DNA of 64,000 nt from contig JAEWVR010000026.1 in NCBI GenBank assembly GCA_023459055.1, positions 115,976-179,975 on the forward strand, read 5' to 3'. The notes beneath the pieces were generated by a model that saw nothing but the letters and a program-made list of their open reading frames with translations, did no database searches and was not told the origin of the DNA. Position 1 is the stretch's first letter. Every line of letters begins with the position of its first letter. Positions 26,151-35,651 of the stretch are shown here, piece by piece. This stretch comes from Fibrobacterota bacterium (GTDB taxonomy: Bacteria > Fibrobacterota > Chitinivibrionia > Chitinivibrionales > Chitinispirillaceae). Both the position numbers and the translations under genes were made by a program.

Positions 26151-29100
26151 ATGGATAATAAAAGGAGGGTCTTGATGAGCCCAGGGAATATAGTCCAACT
26201 ATTAGTTATTCTGATAATTGCAATACAATTACCGTATGCTGCAATTCGTTCTGTTTCCCAGGATGCTGCTGATGGTGGCCAGTATCGAACGATTACCGAT
26301 GCGCTTAAAGATGCCCAGGAGGGTGATGAGATTGTTATCCTCGATCTTGCAACCTATAAAGAGCAGGTGACAATCGAAAAAAACCGGATTACACTTCGTT
26401 CGCCATCACCAACAACGCTCAGTAAAAAACCGGTTATCCAATTTCGTGATACAATCAATGTTGGTCCAAGGACATATGCCGAATCACAAGTTGAAGAAAA
26501 GATAAATTTTGATAAGAATGGTGCTGTAAGAATCATGATGGCACAGGGGTGTAAAATTGAGGGCATTACCGTTGATGGCGGTGGGGCATATCCTTTTGCT
26601 TATCCGGGTATATGGAACGCAAGTAGTGCTCTTTTTCATGGTAACGCAGCTATTACACTATACGTAGCTGGTGATGTTACAATCAGAAACTGTGAACTTA
26701 GAAATGCTTATTTTGGTATTAATTTCAAAGATAGAAATGAGGGTGGAATTTTTGCCAACTCAAATCCTGCCGACCTGGCGAAGTGGCGTGTCGTGCCTCT
26801 TAGCGGTTTTGGAAAAACAGGAAATCATTTAATTGAAAATAATAGGATTCATAACAACTCATGGGCAATGTTTTTTGAGTCATCATGGGATCTCGGTACA
26901 ACGATACGCTATAACCTGATTTATGAGAATCATCATACTTCCACGCTTGGTCGGCAGATAAAAACTATGCCGGATGGGGGACTCCAGCCTGGTGGTGCAA
27001 TGCTTTTTAAGGATGACCTTTTTTCACCAATCTCGATATACAATAACACATTCTGGCACAATCATACATTTATGTGCGGACTCTGGCGTTCAGCTGCTCA
27101 GCATCTGATTTTTAATAACCTTATTGCAGAACCATATATGTTGTGGAGTGTAAATCCAGATTTTCCTTATCCATCGGATTATACTGCAAACTTTGTCAAT
27201 CTTTTCAAGCATAACCTTCTTGCCTGTCAGTTACAGAAACCTGAAACGCAGAGTCAGGAGTATCAGTGGAATGTGGTTGATCCCGAAACCGGTAAAAATG
27301 TAGAAGGCAGGAAAAGATTTACTGGTATCAGCCAGGTCAGAATAATGAATGGAATGGATCGGGTAGAAGCCGCCGGTGAAGATGTTCCTGTTCCAATTAC
27401 CTTAAGTTCAGGAGTTGATACTGTCAGGTACTTCAGAGCTAATTTTGTTATTCATCCAGGTGCACTGATTACATCTCCTTTTCCGAATACCACAAATAAT
27501 CGATCGAACAACAGGTGGCTTGAACCAAAATTCCAGTCAACTGACCCTACCGATCCACGCTTCCTGACCCCTGACTGGGATGATCCGCTTATGAAAGAGT
27601 ATATCGTCGATCGGGGATGGCCGGCTGCAGGTGTTTATGATGGTGACGGAACTATTGCTGACATTGGGGCAATTCCGTATTCAAAAAAGCAGGATGAAAT
27701 CATTCTTATCAAGCCGACTGAACCGGTTTCTATCTCAAATACAACTGCTACTGCAGCATTCAGTCTGCAGGCGGTCAGCGGATCGATTAAAAATCCCGTG
27801 GTAAAATATGTCAAATGGATTGATGCTCTTCCGCTTACGGAAAAAACGATTCTTACTCTTAATACTAACATTTTTGATGTAACACCGAATATTACATCAG
27901 TAACTGAAGGTATTAATAAAATTCAATTCACAGTACCGGCACGCAGATCAACAAATACATATGGATTTCTTCAGATCGTAGTTACCGGTGTAAATGAAAA
28001 AGGTGACTCCGTGACATCTAATGTTGGATTTTTACCTTATCGGGCTCTTGCATATAAGTTTGTTGTAAGAATACAGGATCCGTCAACACATCAAAGACTC
28101 TCTGAGGTGCGCGCTGGAACACCGGTGGAGATGATTGTTATTCCAGTGGATTCATCAGGTAGAAAACTTACGGCTCATGTAGACACTGCAGAAGCATCAC
28201 TTGGATCATCGTATTCACTGCTTAACGGAAGTTTAACACCATTCAGGTTTAAGAGAAATTTTACTGCTGCAGATTCTGTTTATTCGGTAGTATTTACAAA
28301 AGTGCCGCCAAATGGTGTACTTGAAAATGTAAGTGTCAGCGGAATATTCCTTACAAACACTTCAGATACAATCGGAAGTGCGATCCGTGGAACGTCGGAT
28401 GGCTTTAAAGTATTGCCTGGTCCCGCTGATCATGTCAAGTTTTTTGATCCGCCATCAAATGGTACAAAAGTTGCCGAGCCCAGTTCAGGAGCTGTCGTTA
28501 GAGTAAAAGTATATGACAAATATGACAACCTTGTTGATAAAACTGAAAGTGCTGAAGTTACCTTGACAAGCACCATGCCGTCAATTGGTGATGTGGACGG
28601 GCTTGCAACAATAAAAAGTGATGACACCGGAAATGTAACATTTAAAATTAAGGTAACAAATGGGGCAGAGAAGGATACCTTCCCACTGGTTGCCACCCTT
28701 GTTTCAAACAGCAAGACTGATAGCGCAAAGGGTGTTGTTGGAAAAACAACAGATAAGTTTGTAATTTTTTATAGTGATACTGCAAGCGGTTATGATAGGG
28801 ACAATGTCAAGATTGAGGGATTGTGCGGTGACCGGTTTGCTGTAACCATTATTGCATCAACGTCGACATCAATGGATGATATTGTTACAACCAGAAATAC
28901 CGATTTCAATATTGAGTTTCCAAATAACGCAGGGGTACTTAATGCGTATGCAAACAGGAATGATACACTGCCTATTACGGCAGCTAAGCTCGTAAATGGT
29001 AAAGCTGTAATCTGGATTACATCAACGGGTAATGCGGTAAGTAATGCAGGAATCCTGGTTCTGTCGTCAGATCTCTCAATTAAACGTGGTGAAAGAGAAA

Positions 29101-30824
29101 AAATCTATTTCATTGCCCCGGTAATAAAGGTTAAATCTGCTGCATATTATGCTGATAATGGATTCGGTCAGGTTGACAGAGTGGAACTTTTTTATGAGGA
29201 TACGCTAAGAGATGAATCGTTTCTCCCTGATTCAATCGAACTTTTCTGGCCGTTAAAAATTGATCAGTTCAGAATGTTGGTAAATAGTAAATCTCTGATG
29301 AAACTTGATCCGTCGAATAAACGTCATGTAACGGTCAGGTTACAACCTCCATTTGATACGGCAATTACTGCAGCCGGAAGTACAAACCAGCTTGGAGAAC
29401 TCTATTGGAAGAATCCAGCAACCCCGATGGCGGAAGTGCTGGTAGTAAAGTTTTCTATCGGCGACAGTATTGGCCCGCTTCTAAAAACAGCTACACTTTT
29501 CGAACGTTTGACAGAAACCGGAAATGATACGATGATTGTAACATTTACTGAAGCTGTTGCAGGTGCTGCAATTGAAGGGCAGACGTTGAAATTAATCAGG
29601 AACAATGGTGCAGATACTGTTGATATGAATATTCTTGACGCAGCGAATATTGGTGGTGACACAATGCGACTGGTTGTAGAGAATGCCGGAAGTAATTCGC
29701 CAGCGCCTGGAGATCTGTTAAAAATCAATGCATCAGGTACTATTGCAGATATGTATGGAAACAGCGCACATCCAGCAAACCGGCCGGTGCGTATCAGCAT
29801 TAAACCGGTTTCTGCGGATATCACTGATGCGTTCTACTATGATATCGATGCTGACGGTGTTATTGATTCTGTGGCTATCAGGTTTAACAAATCTGTCAAC
29901 AAAGATTATTTCAGGCTGCTTACAACATTCAACTCTGATACATTTTCATTTTCATCAAATACGCTTATAAAGGCTATTAATCCTGGGGAATTGTGGGTAA
30001 ATGTAGAATCTCGATATAGTGCTAAACTAAATGGTATTGTTAGTGGGAATATGGTAGTTACTGTCTGGAATACCGAATTTCCATTAGAAACACCTAAGAA
30101 AAAGGATGTTGTTGACAAAGCCGGTCCCATTTTAAAAAGTGCGACATATCTACCGGGAAAGCCGATTCCCGGTGTTGTCGGGAAGTACGAAACAGACACG
30201 TTATTCATTGAATTTGGCGAGAGTGTTACTACGCTGTTTGCTGAAGAAATGTACTCTTTCTATTCGTCAACGGGCACTTATAGTGTCCGGTTGGAAAACC
30301 AATTACCGATTTCGACAAGCACAAAGTATTGGTACCTGGTAAAAAATGTAACCAATTCACCGATTAATGGTGATTCTGTAAATTTGCAGGTTGGGAAAGC
30401 CGCAGATGGTAAGGGAAATTTTCAGAATAATCCTTTGAATAAGAAGGTTAAGCTTGAAGTAAAAGAGAGAGTGGCAACAATAGATACCAGGGTTGGCCCC
30501 AATCCTTATACCATAGGCAGCGGAAAGGCCGTATTTCTCACAAGCGCCCTAACAAATGATATCGAGATGAAAGGGGAGATAACCATCTATGACAGATTTG
30601 GCAATCTCATCAAAAAAATCAGTAAAAATGATACATCGATGATAGATCTGAAATCAGGGCTGCATTACAAATGTATTAAGTATGAGTGGGATGGATCAAA
30701 TTTGTCTGGTCGTTTCGTAGGTGCGGGTACATATGTGTGGGTGGCAAAGATCCAAAGAAAAGAAAATGGTGTCTGGATTATGCATTCAGAGATTAAAAGA
30801 GATAAAATAAGTGTTAAAAGATAG
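26151..30824 (+). CDS. Giant exported protein: beta-helix, Ig-like repeats, FlgD/CHU-type C-terminus
   Basis: 1557 residues. After a signal peptide (about 1-32), residues about 35-500 form a right-handed parallel beta-helix of the pectate-lyase/NosD type: QYRTITDALKDAQEGDEIVI, then GNAAITLYVAGDVTIRNCEL and NHLIENNRIHNNSWAMFFES. Several Ig-like modules follow (about 560-1450), with repeated phrases on mechanical or temporal change such as GPLLKTATLFERL and GPILKSATYLPG. The last 90 residues (VGPNPYTIG, ITIYDRFGNLIKKI, YEWDGSNLSGRFVGAGTYVW) match the FlgD-like/CHU_C module often used for surface sorting. ATG 26151 gives a charged signal peptide; ATG 26175 has a far better ribosome site (AAAGGAGGG). 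It is probably an adhesin or polysaccharide-related surface protein. Confidence 0.85.
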   Translation: MDNKRRVLMSPGNIVQLLVILIIAIQLPYAAIRSVSQDAADGGQYRTITDALKDAQEGDEIVILDLATYKEQVTIEKNRITLRSPSPTTLSKKPVIQFRDTINVGPRTYAESQVEEKINFDKNGAVRIMMAQGCKIEGITVDGGGAYPFAYPGIWNASSALFHGNAAITLYVAGDVTIRNCELRNAYFGINFKDRNEGGIFANSNPADLAKWRVVPLSGFGKTGNHLIENNRIHNNSWAMFFESSWDLGTTIRYNLIYENHHTSTLGRQIKTMPDGGLQPGGAMLFKDDLFSPISIYNNTFWHNHTFMCGLWRSAAQHLIFNNLIAEPYMLWSVNPDFPYPSDYTANFVNLFKHNLLACQLQKPETQSQEYQWNVVDPETGKNVEGRKRFTGISQVRIMNGMDRVEAAGEDVPVPITLSSGVDTVRYFRANFVIHPGALITSPFPNTTNNRSNNRWLEPKFQSTDPTDPRFLTPDWDDPLMKEYIVDRGWPAAGVYDGDGTIADIGAIPYSKKQDEIILIKPTEPVSISNTTATAAFSLQAVSGSIKNPVVKYVKWIDALPLTEKTILTLNTNIFDVTPNITSVTEGINKIQFTVPARRSTNTYGFLQIVVTGVNEKGDSVTSNVGFLPYRALAYKFVVRIQDPSTHQRLSEVRAGTPVEMIVIPVDSSGRKLTAHVDTAEASLGSSYSLLNGSLTPFRFKRNFTAADSVYSVVFTKVPPNGVLENVSVSGIFLTNTSDTIGSAIRGTSDGFKVLPGPADHVKFFDPPSNGTKVAEPSSGAVVRVKVYDKYDNLVDKTESAEVTLTSTMPSIGDVDGLATIKSDDTGNVTFKIKVTNGAEKDTFPLVATLVSNSKTDSAKGVVGKTTDKFVIFYSDTASGYDRDNVKIEGLCGDRFAVTIIASTSTSMDDIVTTRNTDFNIEFPNNAGVLNAYANRNDTLPITAAKLVNGKAVIWITSTGNAVSNAGILVLSSDLSIKRGEREKIYFIAPVIKVKSAAYYADNGFGQVDRVELFYEDTLRDESFLPDSIELFWPLKIDQFRMLVNSKSLMKLDPSNKRHVTVRLQPPFDTAITAAGSTNQLGELYWKNPATPMAEVLVVKFSIGDSIGPLLKTATLFERLTETGNDTMIVTFTEAVAGAAIEGQTLKLIRNNGADTVDMNILDAANIGGDTMRLVVENAGSNSPAPGDLLKINASGTIADMYGNSAHPANRPVRISIKPVSADITDAFYYDIDADGVIDSVAIRFNKSVNKDYFRLLTTFNSDTFSFSSNTLIKAINPGELWVNVESRYSAKLNGIVSGNMVVTVWNTEFPLETPKKKDVVDKAGPILKSATYLPGKPIPGVVGKYETDTLFIEFGESVTTLFAEEMYSFYSSTGTYSVRLENQLPISTSTKYWYLVKNVTNSPINGDSVNLQVGKAADGKGNFQNNPLNKKVKLEVKERVATIDTRVGPNPYTIGSGKAVFLTSALTNDIEMKGEITIYDRFGNLIKKISKNDTSMIDLKSGLHYKCIKYEWDGSNLSGRFVGAGTYVWVAKIQRKENGVWIMHSEIKRDKISVKR

Positions 30825-30856
30825 AAGTATCTGAGCACAGCATATTTTTAATTTTT

Positions 30857-30886
30857 AGGCGCAGTTGTTATATATTGCGCCTTTTT
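30857..30886 (+). terminator. Rho-independent terminator
   Basis: Stem AGGCGCA/TGCGCCT with a 12-base loop and five thymines (30882-30886), about 30 bases after the giant exported protein gene. Confidence 0.85.
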
Positions 30887-30923
30887 AATTGGTACATTAT
30901 GCAGGACTGATGGAGTCTTGTAA

Positions 30924-31183
30924 ATGAAAATAGATCGTCTTTTGTCAATTACACTGATGTTAATCAATCGTCACATGGTTACGGCGAGGGAATTGAGTGA
31001 AAAGTATGAGGTAACGATCCGGACAATTTATCGTGATATTGAGGCTATTATTGCAGCTGGCATTCCGGTTGTGGCGTATCAGGGTAAACAGAGCTGCCTG
31101 CATTAAACAAATCCGTGAACAGGGAATGGAAAAGCATGCTGAAATTATGGCGAAAAGTGGACACCAGTCGATTAAGAACCAGA
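30924..31183 (+). pseudogene. Truncated YafY/WYL-type transcriptional regulator
   Basis: The first 55 residues (30924-31106 frame) are an excellent match to the N-terminal HTH of YafY/DeoR-like WYL regulators: RLLSITLMLINRHMVTAREL, SEKYEVTIRTIYRDIEAI, AAGIPVVAYQGK. The homology breaks at the point where GG(F/Y)GI normally follows, and the frame stops after SCLH. In the next frame an open stretch continues (ACIKQIREQGMEKHAEIM) to a TAG near 31183 and looks like the tail of another gene. The WYL ligand-binding domain is absent. This looks like a deletion remnant that joined two genes. Confidence 0.6.
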
Positions 31184-31442
31184 CTTAGAAATATGTGAAC
31201 TATTAAATTGTTCTGATTAGAACTGAAAATAAAAAGGAAGTATAGGCGTTTTTTTGATTATTTTATAAATATGAAATCAATAAAAAATGCAGTATATCTT
31301 GATGTGTGTGCTCTTTGTCGACCATATGATGATCAGAGATATATGAGAATAGCTATTGAGACAACTGCAGTTCAATTAATTTTAGTTAGCATATTATATG
31401 GTGTGGAACACCATTAGAATTTTGTGAAAAAGAGGGGTTGTT
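31107..31442. other. Gap of about 335 bases
   Basis: The first 80 bases hold the out-of-frame tail of the broken regulator; the rest is AT-rich spacer. No further gene or hairpin is visible. Confidence 0.45.
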
Positions 31443-31652
31443 ATGAAATCTGCAAAATTTCTTGATGATAAAAAAGTAATTGAACGAGGTGTAATGGCGC
31501 TTCATAAGGAATTAGGTCCTATTGAAGCAAGTCGGTTTATTGCAATTACAGGTGTGAAACATCAGGACAGTGTTGGGGAACATAGAAAATGGCAGGAAAG
31601 TTTGAATCCGGATATATTTATTAAAGATGTTTTAAATGAATATAAAAAATAG
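31443..31652 (+). CDS. Small protein of 69 residues, unknown family
   Basis: GAGGGG lies just before ATG 31443. The protein is helical and charged: a first helix (KVIERGVMALHKELG), then PIEASRFIAITG and a C-terminal motif RKWQESLNPDIFIKDVLNEY. It recalls short single-domain proteins that occur in many genomes with a conserved arrangement of ELGP, a RFI-type helix and a late W; some act as antitoxin-like partners, but no toxin gene is adjacent. A 9-bp hairpin with a T-rich tail follows its stop. Confidence 0.65.
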   Translation: MKSAKFLDDKKVIERGVMALHKELGPIEASRFIAITGVKHQDSVGEHRKWQESLNPDIFIKDVLNEYKK

Positions 31653-31658
31653 CTTTTT

Positions 31659-31698
31659 AATAGCAACCAGAATATCTTGTTGCTATTGCTGGAATTTT
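31659..31698 (+). terminator. Probable terminator before the diguanylate cyclase
   Basis: Stem AATAGCAAC (31659-31667) with GTTGCTATT (31679-31687), followed by GCTGGAATTTTT. The T tract is a few bases away, so termination may be partial; the next gene begins at 31704. Confidence 0.55.
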
Positions 31699-31703
31699 TG
31701 TAG

Positions 31704-32936
31704 ATGAAAAAAAACAGGTGGGGATTCAGGCTGGTTTTGCTTACGGTGTTACTCTGTGCGGTATCAATCTATGCAGCCCTGAACTACCCGTTTGTTACCG
31801 AATCCAGCAAGTTCCTTTTTTCGTGTGGCACAGTATTATCAATAATGGTGATCATAACCGGTCATCTGTCATACAAGCGTGTTCATAATTGTAAAGTGTT
31901 TCTGCTTGGGTATCTTCAGGGTTTTACGCTGTTTTCTTTTTTTGCTTCATTTCTGGCTGTAGATCTTTTTAATGCCCCGTTGCCACCACATAATTTTTAT
32001 AGTGCATTAATTATTCTGTTTTATATCAATTTACTGATTACTATTCCGGTAAAATCACTTCTAAAGTACTCAATGGTAAGAAGTATCACACTGCTTTTGT
32101 TTACCATTGAACTGATCCTGGTAGATATTTGTTACCTTTCTCCACACGCAACTGACTGGATCGGCTTTATCAATTTTAACGGTCTGTCAGATTGCTTTTT
32201 ATGGATTGGTCCTGTTTTGTCTTTGGTGCTCATAACACTGTGTATTGCACTTTTAAAAAACGAATTCCATATCGGGGGACTGATTTCATCACTTTCTATT
32301 GTGCTTGCGGTTGTCTGGGTCTATGGTCTTGCCAATGGAGTTCCTCATAAAATGCAGCAACTTTTCATGGTTGTTGCTTCACTGGTACTGTTAACCGGTA
32401 TAATGTTTCACTGGGTGTCGAAAATTGAACATCGGGTAGTTATTGATCCATTGCTTCAGATATATAACAGGGAATACTGTTCAAAGATCATTTCAGAGCA
32501 GGCTCCAATGGAACTATCTCCGCCATTGTCCATTGCTATGGTGGATATTGATCACTTTAAACATGTCAACGATACGTATGGGCACCAGGCGGGTGATGAC
32601 GTCCTATATACAGTTGCTCAGGCTGTGCACGCTGATGCAACAGCACATGGGGGAATTGTGTGCAGGTATGGCGGGGAGGAGCTTGCTGTTTTTTTTCCGG
32701 GAAAACGGGTAAAAGAATCGGCTGCAATTATGAACACCTGCAGGGCCACTGTTGAAAAGATTGTCACAGAATCAGGAAAGAAAAAAATCGCTGTTACTGT
32801 TTCGGTTGGTGTTGCAGAACGTTCAGAAAGTGCTCAGTCGGTGACTCTGGTAATGAATGCAGCTGATAAAGCTTTGTATAAAGCAAAAAAAGGTGGTCGA
32901 AATCAGGTAAAAACTGGTTCTGTTCGTGCATCGTAA
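31704..32936 (+). CDS. Membrane-bound diguanylate cyclase (GGDEF)
   Basis: Makes the second messenger cyclic di-GMP. Residues 1-245 contain about eight hydrophobic segments of a MASE-type sensor region; the GGDEF domain follows (about 250-405) with the substrate motif MVDIDHFKHVNDTYGHQAGD and the active site RYGGEEL, an accepted variant (GGEEL). The residues upstream of GGEEL lack the RxxD inhibitory site, so product feedback is unlikely. No EAL domain is present. ATG 31704 has only weak upstream complementarity. The sensed signal is unknown. Confidence 0.88.
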   Translation: MKKNRWGFRLVLLTVLLCAVSIYAALNYPFVTESSKFLFSCGTVLSIMVIITGHLSYKRVHNCKVFLLGYLQGFTLFSFFASFLAVDLFNAPLPPHNFYSALIILFYINLLITIPVKSLLKYSMVRSITLLLFTIELILVDICYLSPHATDWIGFINFNGLSDCFLWIGPVLSLVLITLCIALLKNEFHIGGLISSLSIVLAVVWVYGLANGVPHKMQQLFMVVASLVLLTGIMFHWVSKIEHRVVIDPLLQIYNREYCSKIISEQAPMELSPPLSIAMVDIDHFKHVNDTYGHQAGDDVLYTVAQAVHADATAHGGIVCRYGGEELAVFFPGKRVKESAAIMNTCRATVEKIVTESGKKKIAVTVSVGVAERSESAQSVTLVMNAADKALYKAKKGGRNQVKTGSVRAS

Positions 32937-33056
32937 CAGGTTTATTATATTGATGCTGTTGATTATTCCCTGAAGGATTGGGAGACACATACTTAAAACA
33001 GTTGCACTATTTGGGGTTTACGTTCTATTTTATAACATTTTCGTGTGGAGGTGTTT

Positions 33057-34283
33057 TTGGCAGTATCAACGTTCTACGGTTCAAATCTGATTGTAAATGT
33101 TCTGTTTTTTTCAGCGGTAGTAATTGTTGTTGGTGATATTCTTGCGACTCTTTTTACTATTTTCTACCAGAGGTACTGGTATGACAGGTTTACCCGTTCC
33201 AGGTTTGATGCTTCTTTTAATCCGAAATGCTCAATTATTGTGCCATGCAAAGGTGTACCAAAGGATCTCGGAAAAAATCTTGAGGGCTTTTTAGAACTTG
33301 ACTATAACAATTATGAAGTAGTATATGTTACTGAAAGTGAATCTGATGCTGCGGTTCCGGTGATTCGTCAGATTATTGAACGTCACAAAAATGCAAAAAT
33401 CGCTTTTGCAGGGCTTTCAGAGACTTGTGCACAGAAAAATTACAACCTGTTAGCAGCTCTTAAGCTAACCGATTCACCTGATGTTTACGTTTTTGCCGAT
33501 TCCGATATACGGCCGGCAAAGAACTGGTTAAAAGAACTGGTGACACCGCTATCATCAGAGAATGTTGCCGTTACCAGCGGTTTCAGGTGGCTTCACGCGG
33601 TGAACGGTACCGTTGGCGAGTTAACACATTCATATGTTAATGTGTTCATGTATGTGTGTTTTGTTACTGCCTGTTCGTTCGGTGGAGTAGGGCTCTGGGG
33701 TGGTTCAATGGCAATCCGCAGGAAAGACTTTGATACATTTGGTGTTGCTGAAAAATGGGCCAAAGCAGGTGTTGATGACATGAGTCTTTCAAGGATTGTT
33801 CAGAAAAACCATAAAAAAGCAGTGCTGGTTCCACAGTGTGTTACACATACCGATGATCCGCTTCCAACAGTACTAAGTACAGTTAACTGGTTTGAGCGTC
33901 AGATCATGTATCTCAAGGCACACTTTAAGCCACTGTGGTTTTTTGCTGTATTTCCTCTTGCTGTTATGGCGACCGCACTGATTTTTTCCCTGCCTTTTGC
34001 TTTATTTGCGTCAATTTCGTCTGATCATACATTTTGGGGAGCTGGTGGTGGTCCTGCGCTTATATTCTATGTTGGTGAAATAGTAACGCTGTTTTTGTAT
34101 CCGTTTCTTGGCAAGATGCACAAGTTTCCGAAGTTTGTTGCACTGTTTCCGATGATGCGCATGACACATGCGATCAGCTATTTCAAGACGATGATGACAA
34201 ATACAATTACATGGGCTGGTATAAAGTACACATTGAATTTCAGCGGTGAGGTTTCCAGGATCGAAAGGCCGTCAAAAGGATAA
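33057..34283 (+). CDS. Membrane glycosyltransferase family 2 (ceramide glucosyltransferase/HpnI-like)
   Basis: An N-terminal membrane helix, a GT-A domain with SIIVPCKGVPKDLGKNLEGF, VFADSDIRP (the DxD-type metal site), DDMSLSRIV and the RQIMYLK element in place of the usual QxxRW, then two to three C-terminal membrane helices. The closest style is bacterial glucosylceramide synthase or hopanoid HpnI. I select TTG 33057 because GGAGG (33047-33051) lies 5 bases before it; GTG codons at 33045 and 33051 overlap the ribosome site. It ends 5 bases before purN, but any functional link is unclear. Confidence 0.82.
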   Translation: MAVSTFYGSNLIVNVLFFSAVVIVVGDILATLFTIFYQRYWYDRFTRSRFDASFNPKCSIIVPCKGVPKDLGKNLEGFLELDYNNYEVVYVTESESDAAVPVIRQIIERHKNAKIAFAGLSETCAQKNYNLLAALKLTDSPDVYVFADSDIRPAKNWLKELVTPLSSENVAVTSGFRWLHAVNGTVGELTHSYVNVFMYVCFVTACSFGGVGLWGGSMAIRRKDFDTFGVAEKWAKAGVDDMSLSRIVQKNHKKAVLVPQCVTHTDDPLPTVLSTVNWFERQIMYLKAHFKPLWFFAVFPLAVMATALIFSLPFALFASISSDHTFWGAGGGPALIFYVGEIVTLFLYPFLGKMHKFPKFVALFPMMRMTHAISYFKTMMTNTITWAGIKYTLNFSGEVSRIERPSKG

Positions 34284-34288
34284 AACAA

Positions 34289-34912
34289 ATGGCAATGCGT
34301 TGTGCAGTTTTTGCGTCAGGTGGCGGTAGCAATTTTCAGGCGTTAATTGACAGAAAAAATGCCGGTGATCTTCATGTCGAGTTTGTTCTTTTCGTAGGAA
34401 ACAATAGTAGTGCTGCAGCGTTTGAAAAAGCCCGTGCAGCATCAATTCCGGCGCTTCACATTGCGCCATCACATTTTGAAACCGAATCACTTTACACAAA
34501 AAAATTACTTGAGAGTCTTGAAAAATCCGGAGTTGAACTGATTGTTCTTGCCGGATATATGAAAAAACTACCGTCCGAGGTGGTTCTCAGGTATCATCAC
34601 CGTATTATCAATATTCATCCTGGTTTGCTGCCGGCGTTTGGCGGTAAGGGAATGTATGGGTCTCATGTTCATAATGCCGTTATTGAGTACGGTGCAAAAG
34701 TAAGCGGAATTACCATTCATTTTGTTGATGAAGAGTATGATCACGGGCCGATTATTGCTCAGCTAACTGTTCCTGTGATGGATTCTGATGATTCGCACGC
34801 GCTTGCGGAGCGGGTGCTTAAACTGGAGCATGGCAATTACTGGAAGGCAATCGAAGCAATTGCCTGCGGACGGATCCGCATTGAAGGGCGTAGAGTTTTC
34901 GGTAATGTCTGA
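34289..34912 (+). CDS. purN: Phosphoribosylglycinamide formyltransferase PurN
   Basis: Third step of purine synthesis, transferring a formyl group from 10-formyltetrahydrofolate to GAR. Motifs: FASGGGSNFQALI for phosphate binding, NIHPGLLPAFGG with the catalytic Asn and His, and EEYDHGPIIAQ with the catalytic Asp. The length of 207 residues is standard. It begins 5 bases after the glycosyltransferase and overlaps rnhB by 8 bases, so it is part of a tight operon. Confidence 0.95.
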   Translation: MAMRCAVFASGGGSNFQALIDRKNAGDLHVEFVLFVGNNSSAAAFEKARAASIPALHIAPSHFETESLYTKKLLESLEKSGVELIVLAGYMKKLPSEVVLRYHHRIINIHPGLLPAFGGKGMYGSHVHNAVIEYGAKVSGITIHFVDEEYDHGPIIAQLTVPVMDSDDSHALAERVLKLEHGNYWKAIEAIACGRIRIEGRRVFGNV

Positions 34913-35558
34913 AAAAATTAAAACGAAAACAGCATCACTGTTTGCATTTGACAGAACCATCGCGGAAGAGACATCAGAGGTTATTGTTGGTGTTGACGAA
35001 GTCGGAAGAGGCCCTTTGGCCGGGCCGGTGGTTTCTGCGGTGGTATGCCTTGATACAAATACTGTAATTGATGGTGTCAATGATTCCAAAAAGCTCTCAC
35101 CTGCAGCAAGAGATGAGCTCTATGAAATCATCAGGGAAAAGGCTATCGCCTTTGCTGTTGCTTCATGTACGCCACAGCAGATTGACAAAATTAATATCCT
35201 TCAGGCATCACTGTTGTCAATGAAAATGGCACTTGAAGCGATAACGGTTCAGTACGGCCTGGTGCTCATTGATGGCAACCAACTGATTCCCGGCATAGAT
35301 ATTTCAAAGCAAAAAACAATTGTCAAGGGTGATGCAACCAGTGCGTCAATTGCAGCAGCATCAATTATTGCAAAAGTGACAAGAGACCGGATCATGGATG
35401 AATATCACGGTCAGTATCCGGTGTACGATTTCAGGCAGAATAAGGGTTATGCAACTGAGCATCATCGTAATGCGATTGTTGAGCATGGCCTCTGTGAAAT
35501 TCACCGCAGGAGTTTCTGTACCAATATCCTTGAGTGTCAATTGTCACTGTTTGATTGA
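34905..35558 (+). CDS. rnhB: Ribonuclease HII
   Basis: Removes RNA from RNA/DNA hybrids, including single misincorporated ribonucleotides. GVDEVGRGPLAGPVV holds the first Asp-Glu pair, LIDGN the next acidic residue, and KGDATSASIAAASIIAK the last. I use ATG 34905 (MSEKIKTK), which overlaps purN; an in-frame ATG at 34788 would add 39 residues that are only the purN shadow. The N-terminal 25 residues before the catalytic motif are a little longer than typical. Confidence 0.95.
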   Translation: MSEKIKTKTASLFAFDRTIAEETSEVIVGVDEVGRGPLAGPVVSAVVCLDTNTVIDGVNDSKKLSPAARDELYEIIREKAIAFAVASCTPQQIDKINILQASLLSMKMALEAITVQYGLVLIDGNQLIPGIDISKQKTIVKGDATSASIAAASIIAKVTRDRIMDEYHGQYPVYDFRQNKGYATEHHRNAIVEHGLCEIHRRSFCTNILECQLSLFD

Positions 35559-35651
35559 TATCTTACATACTTGTCCAACTGTAAGTTGTATATTACTATA
35601 GTATAAGTGATTTCTGATCGTTCACAAACACACTGATATAGAGAGTATCCC

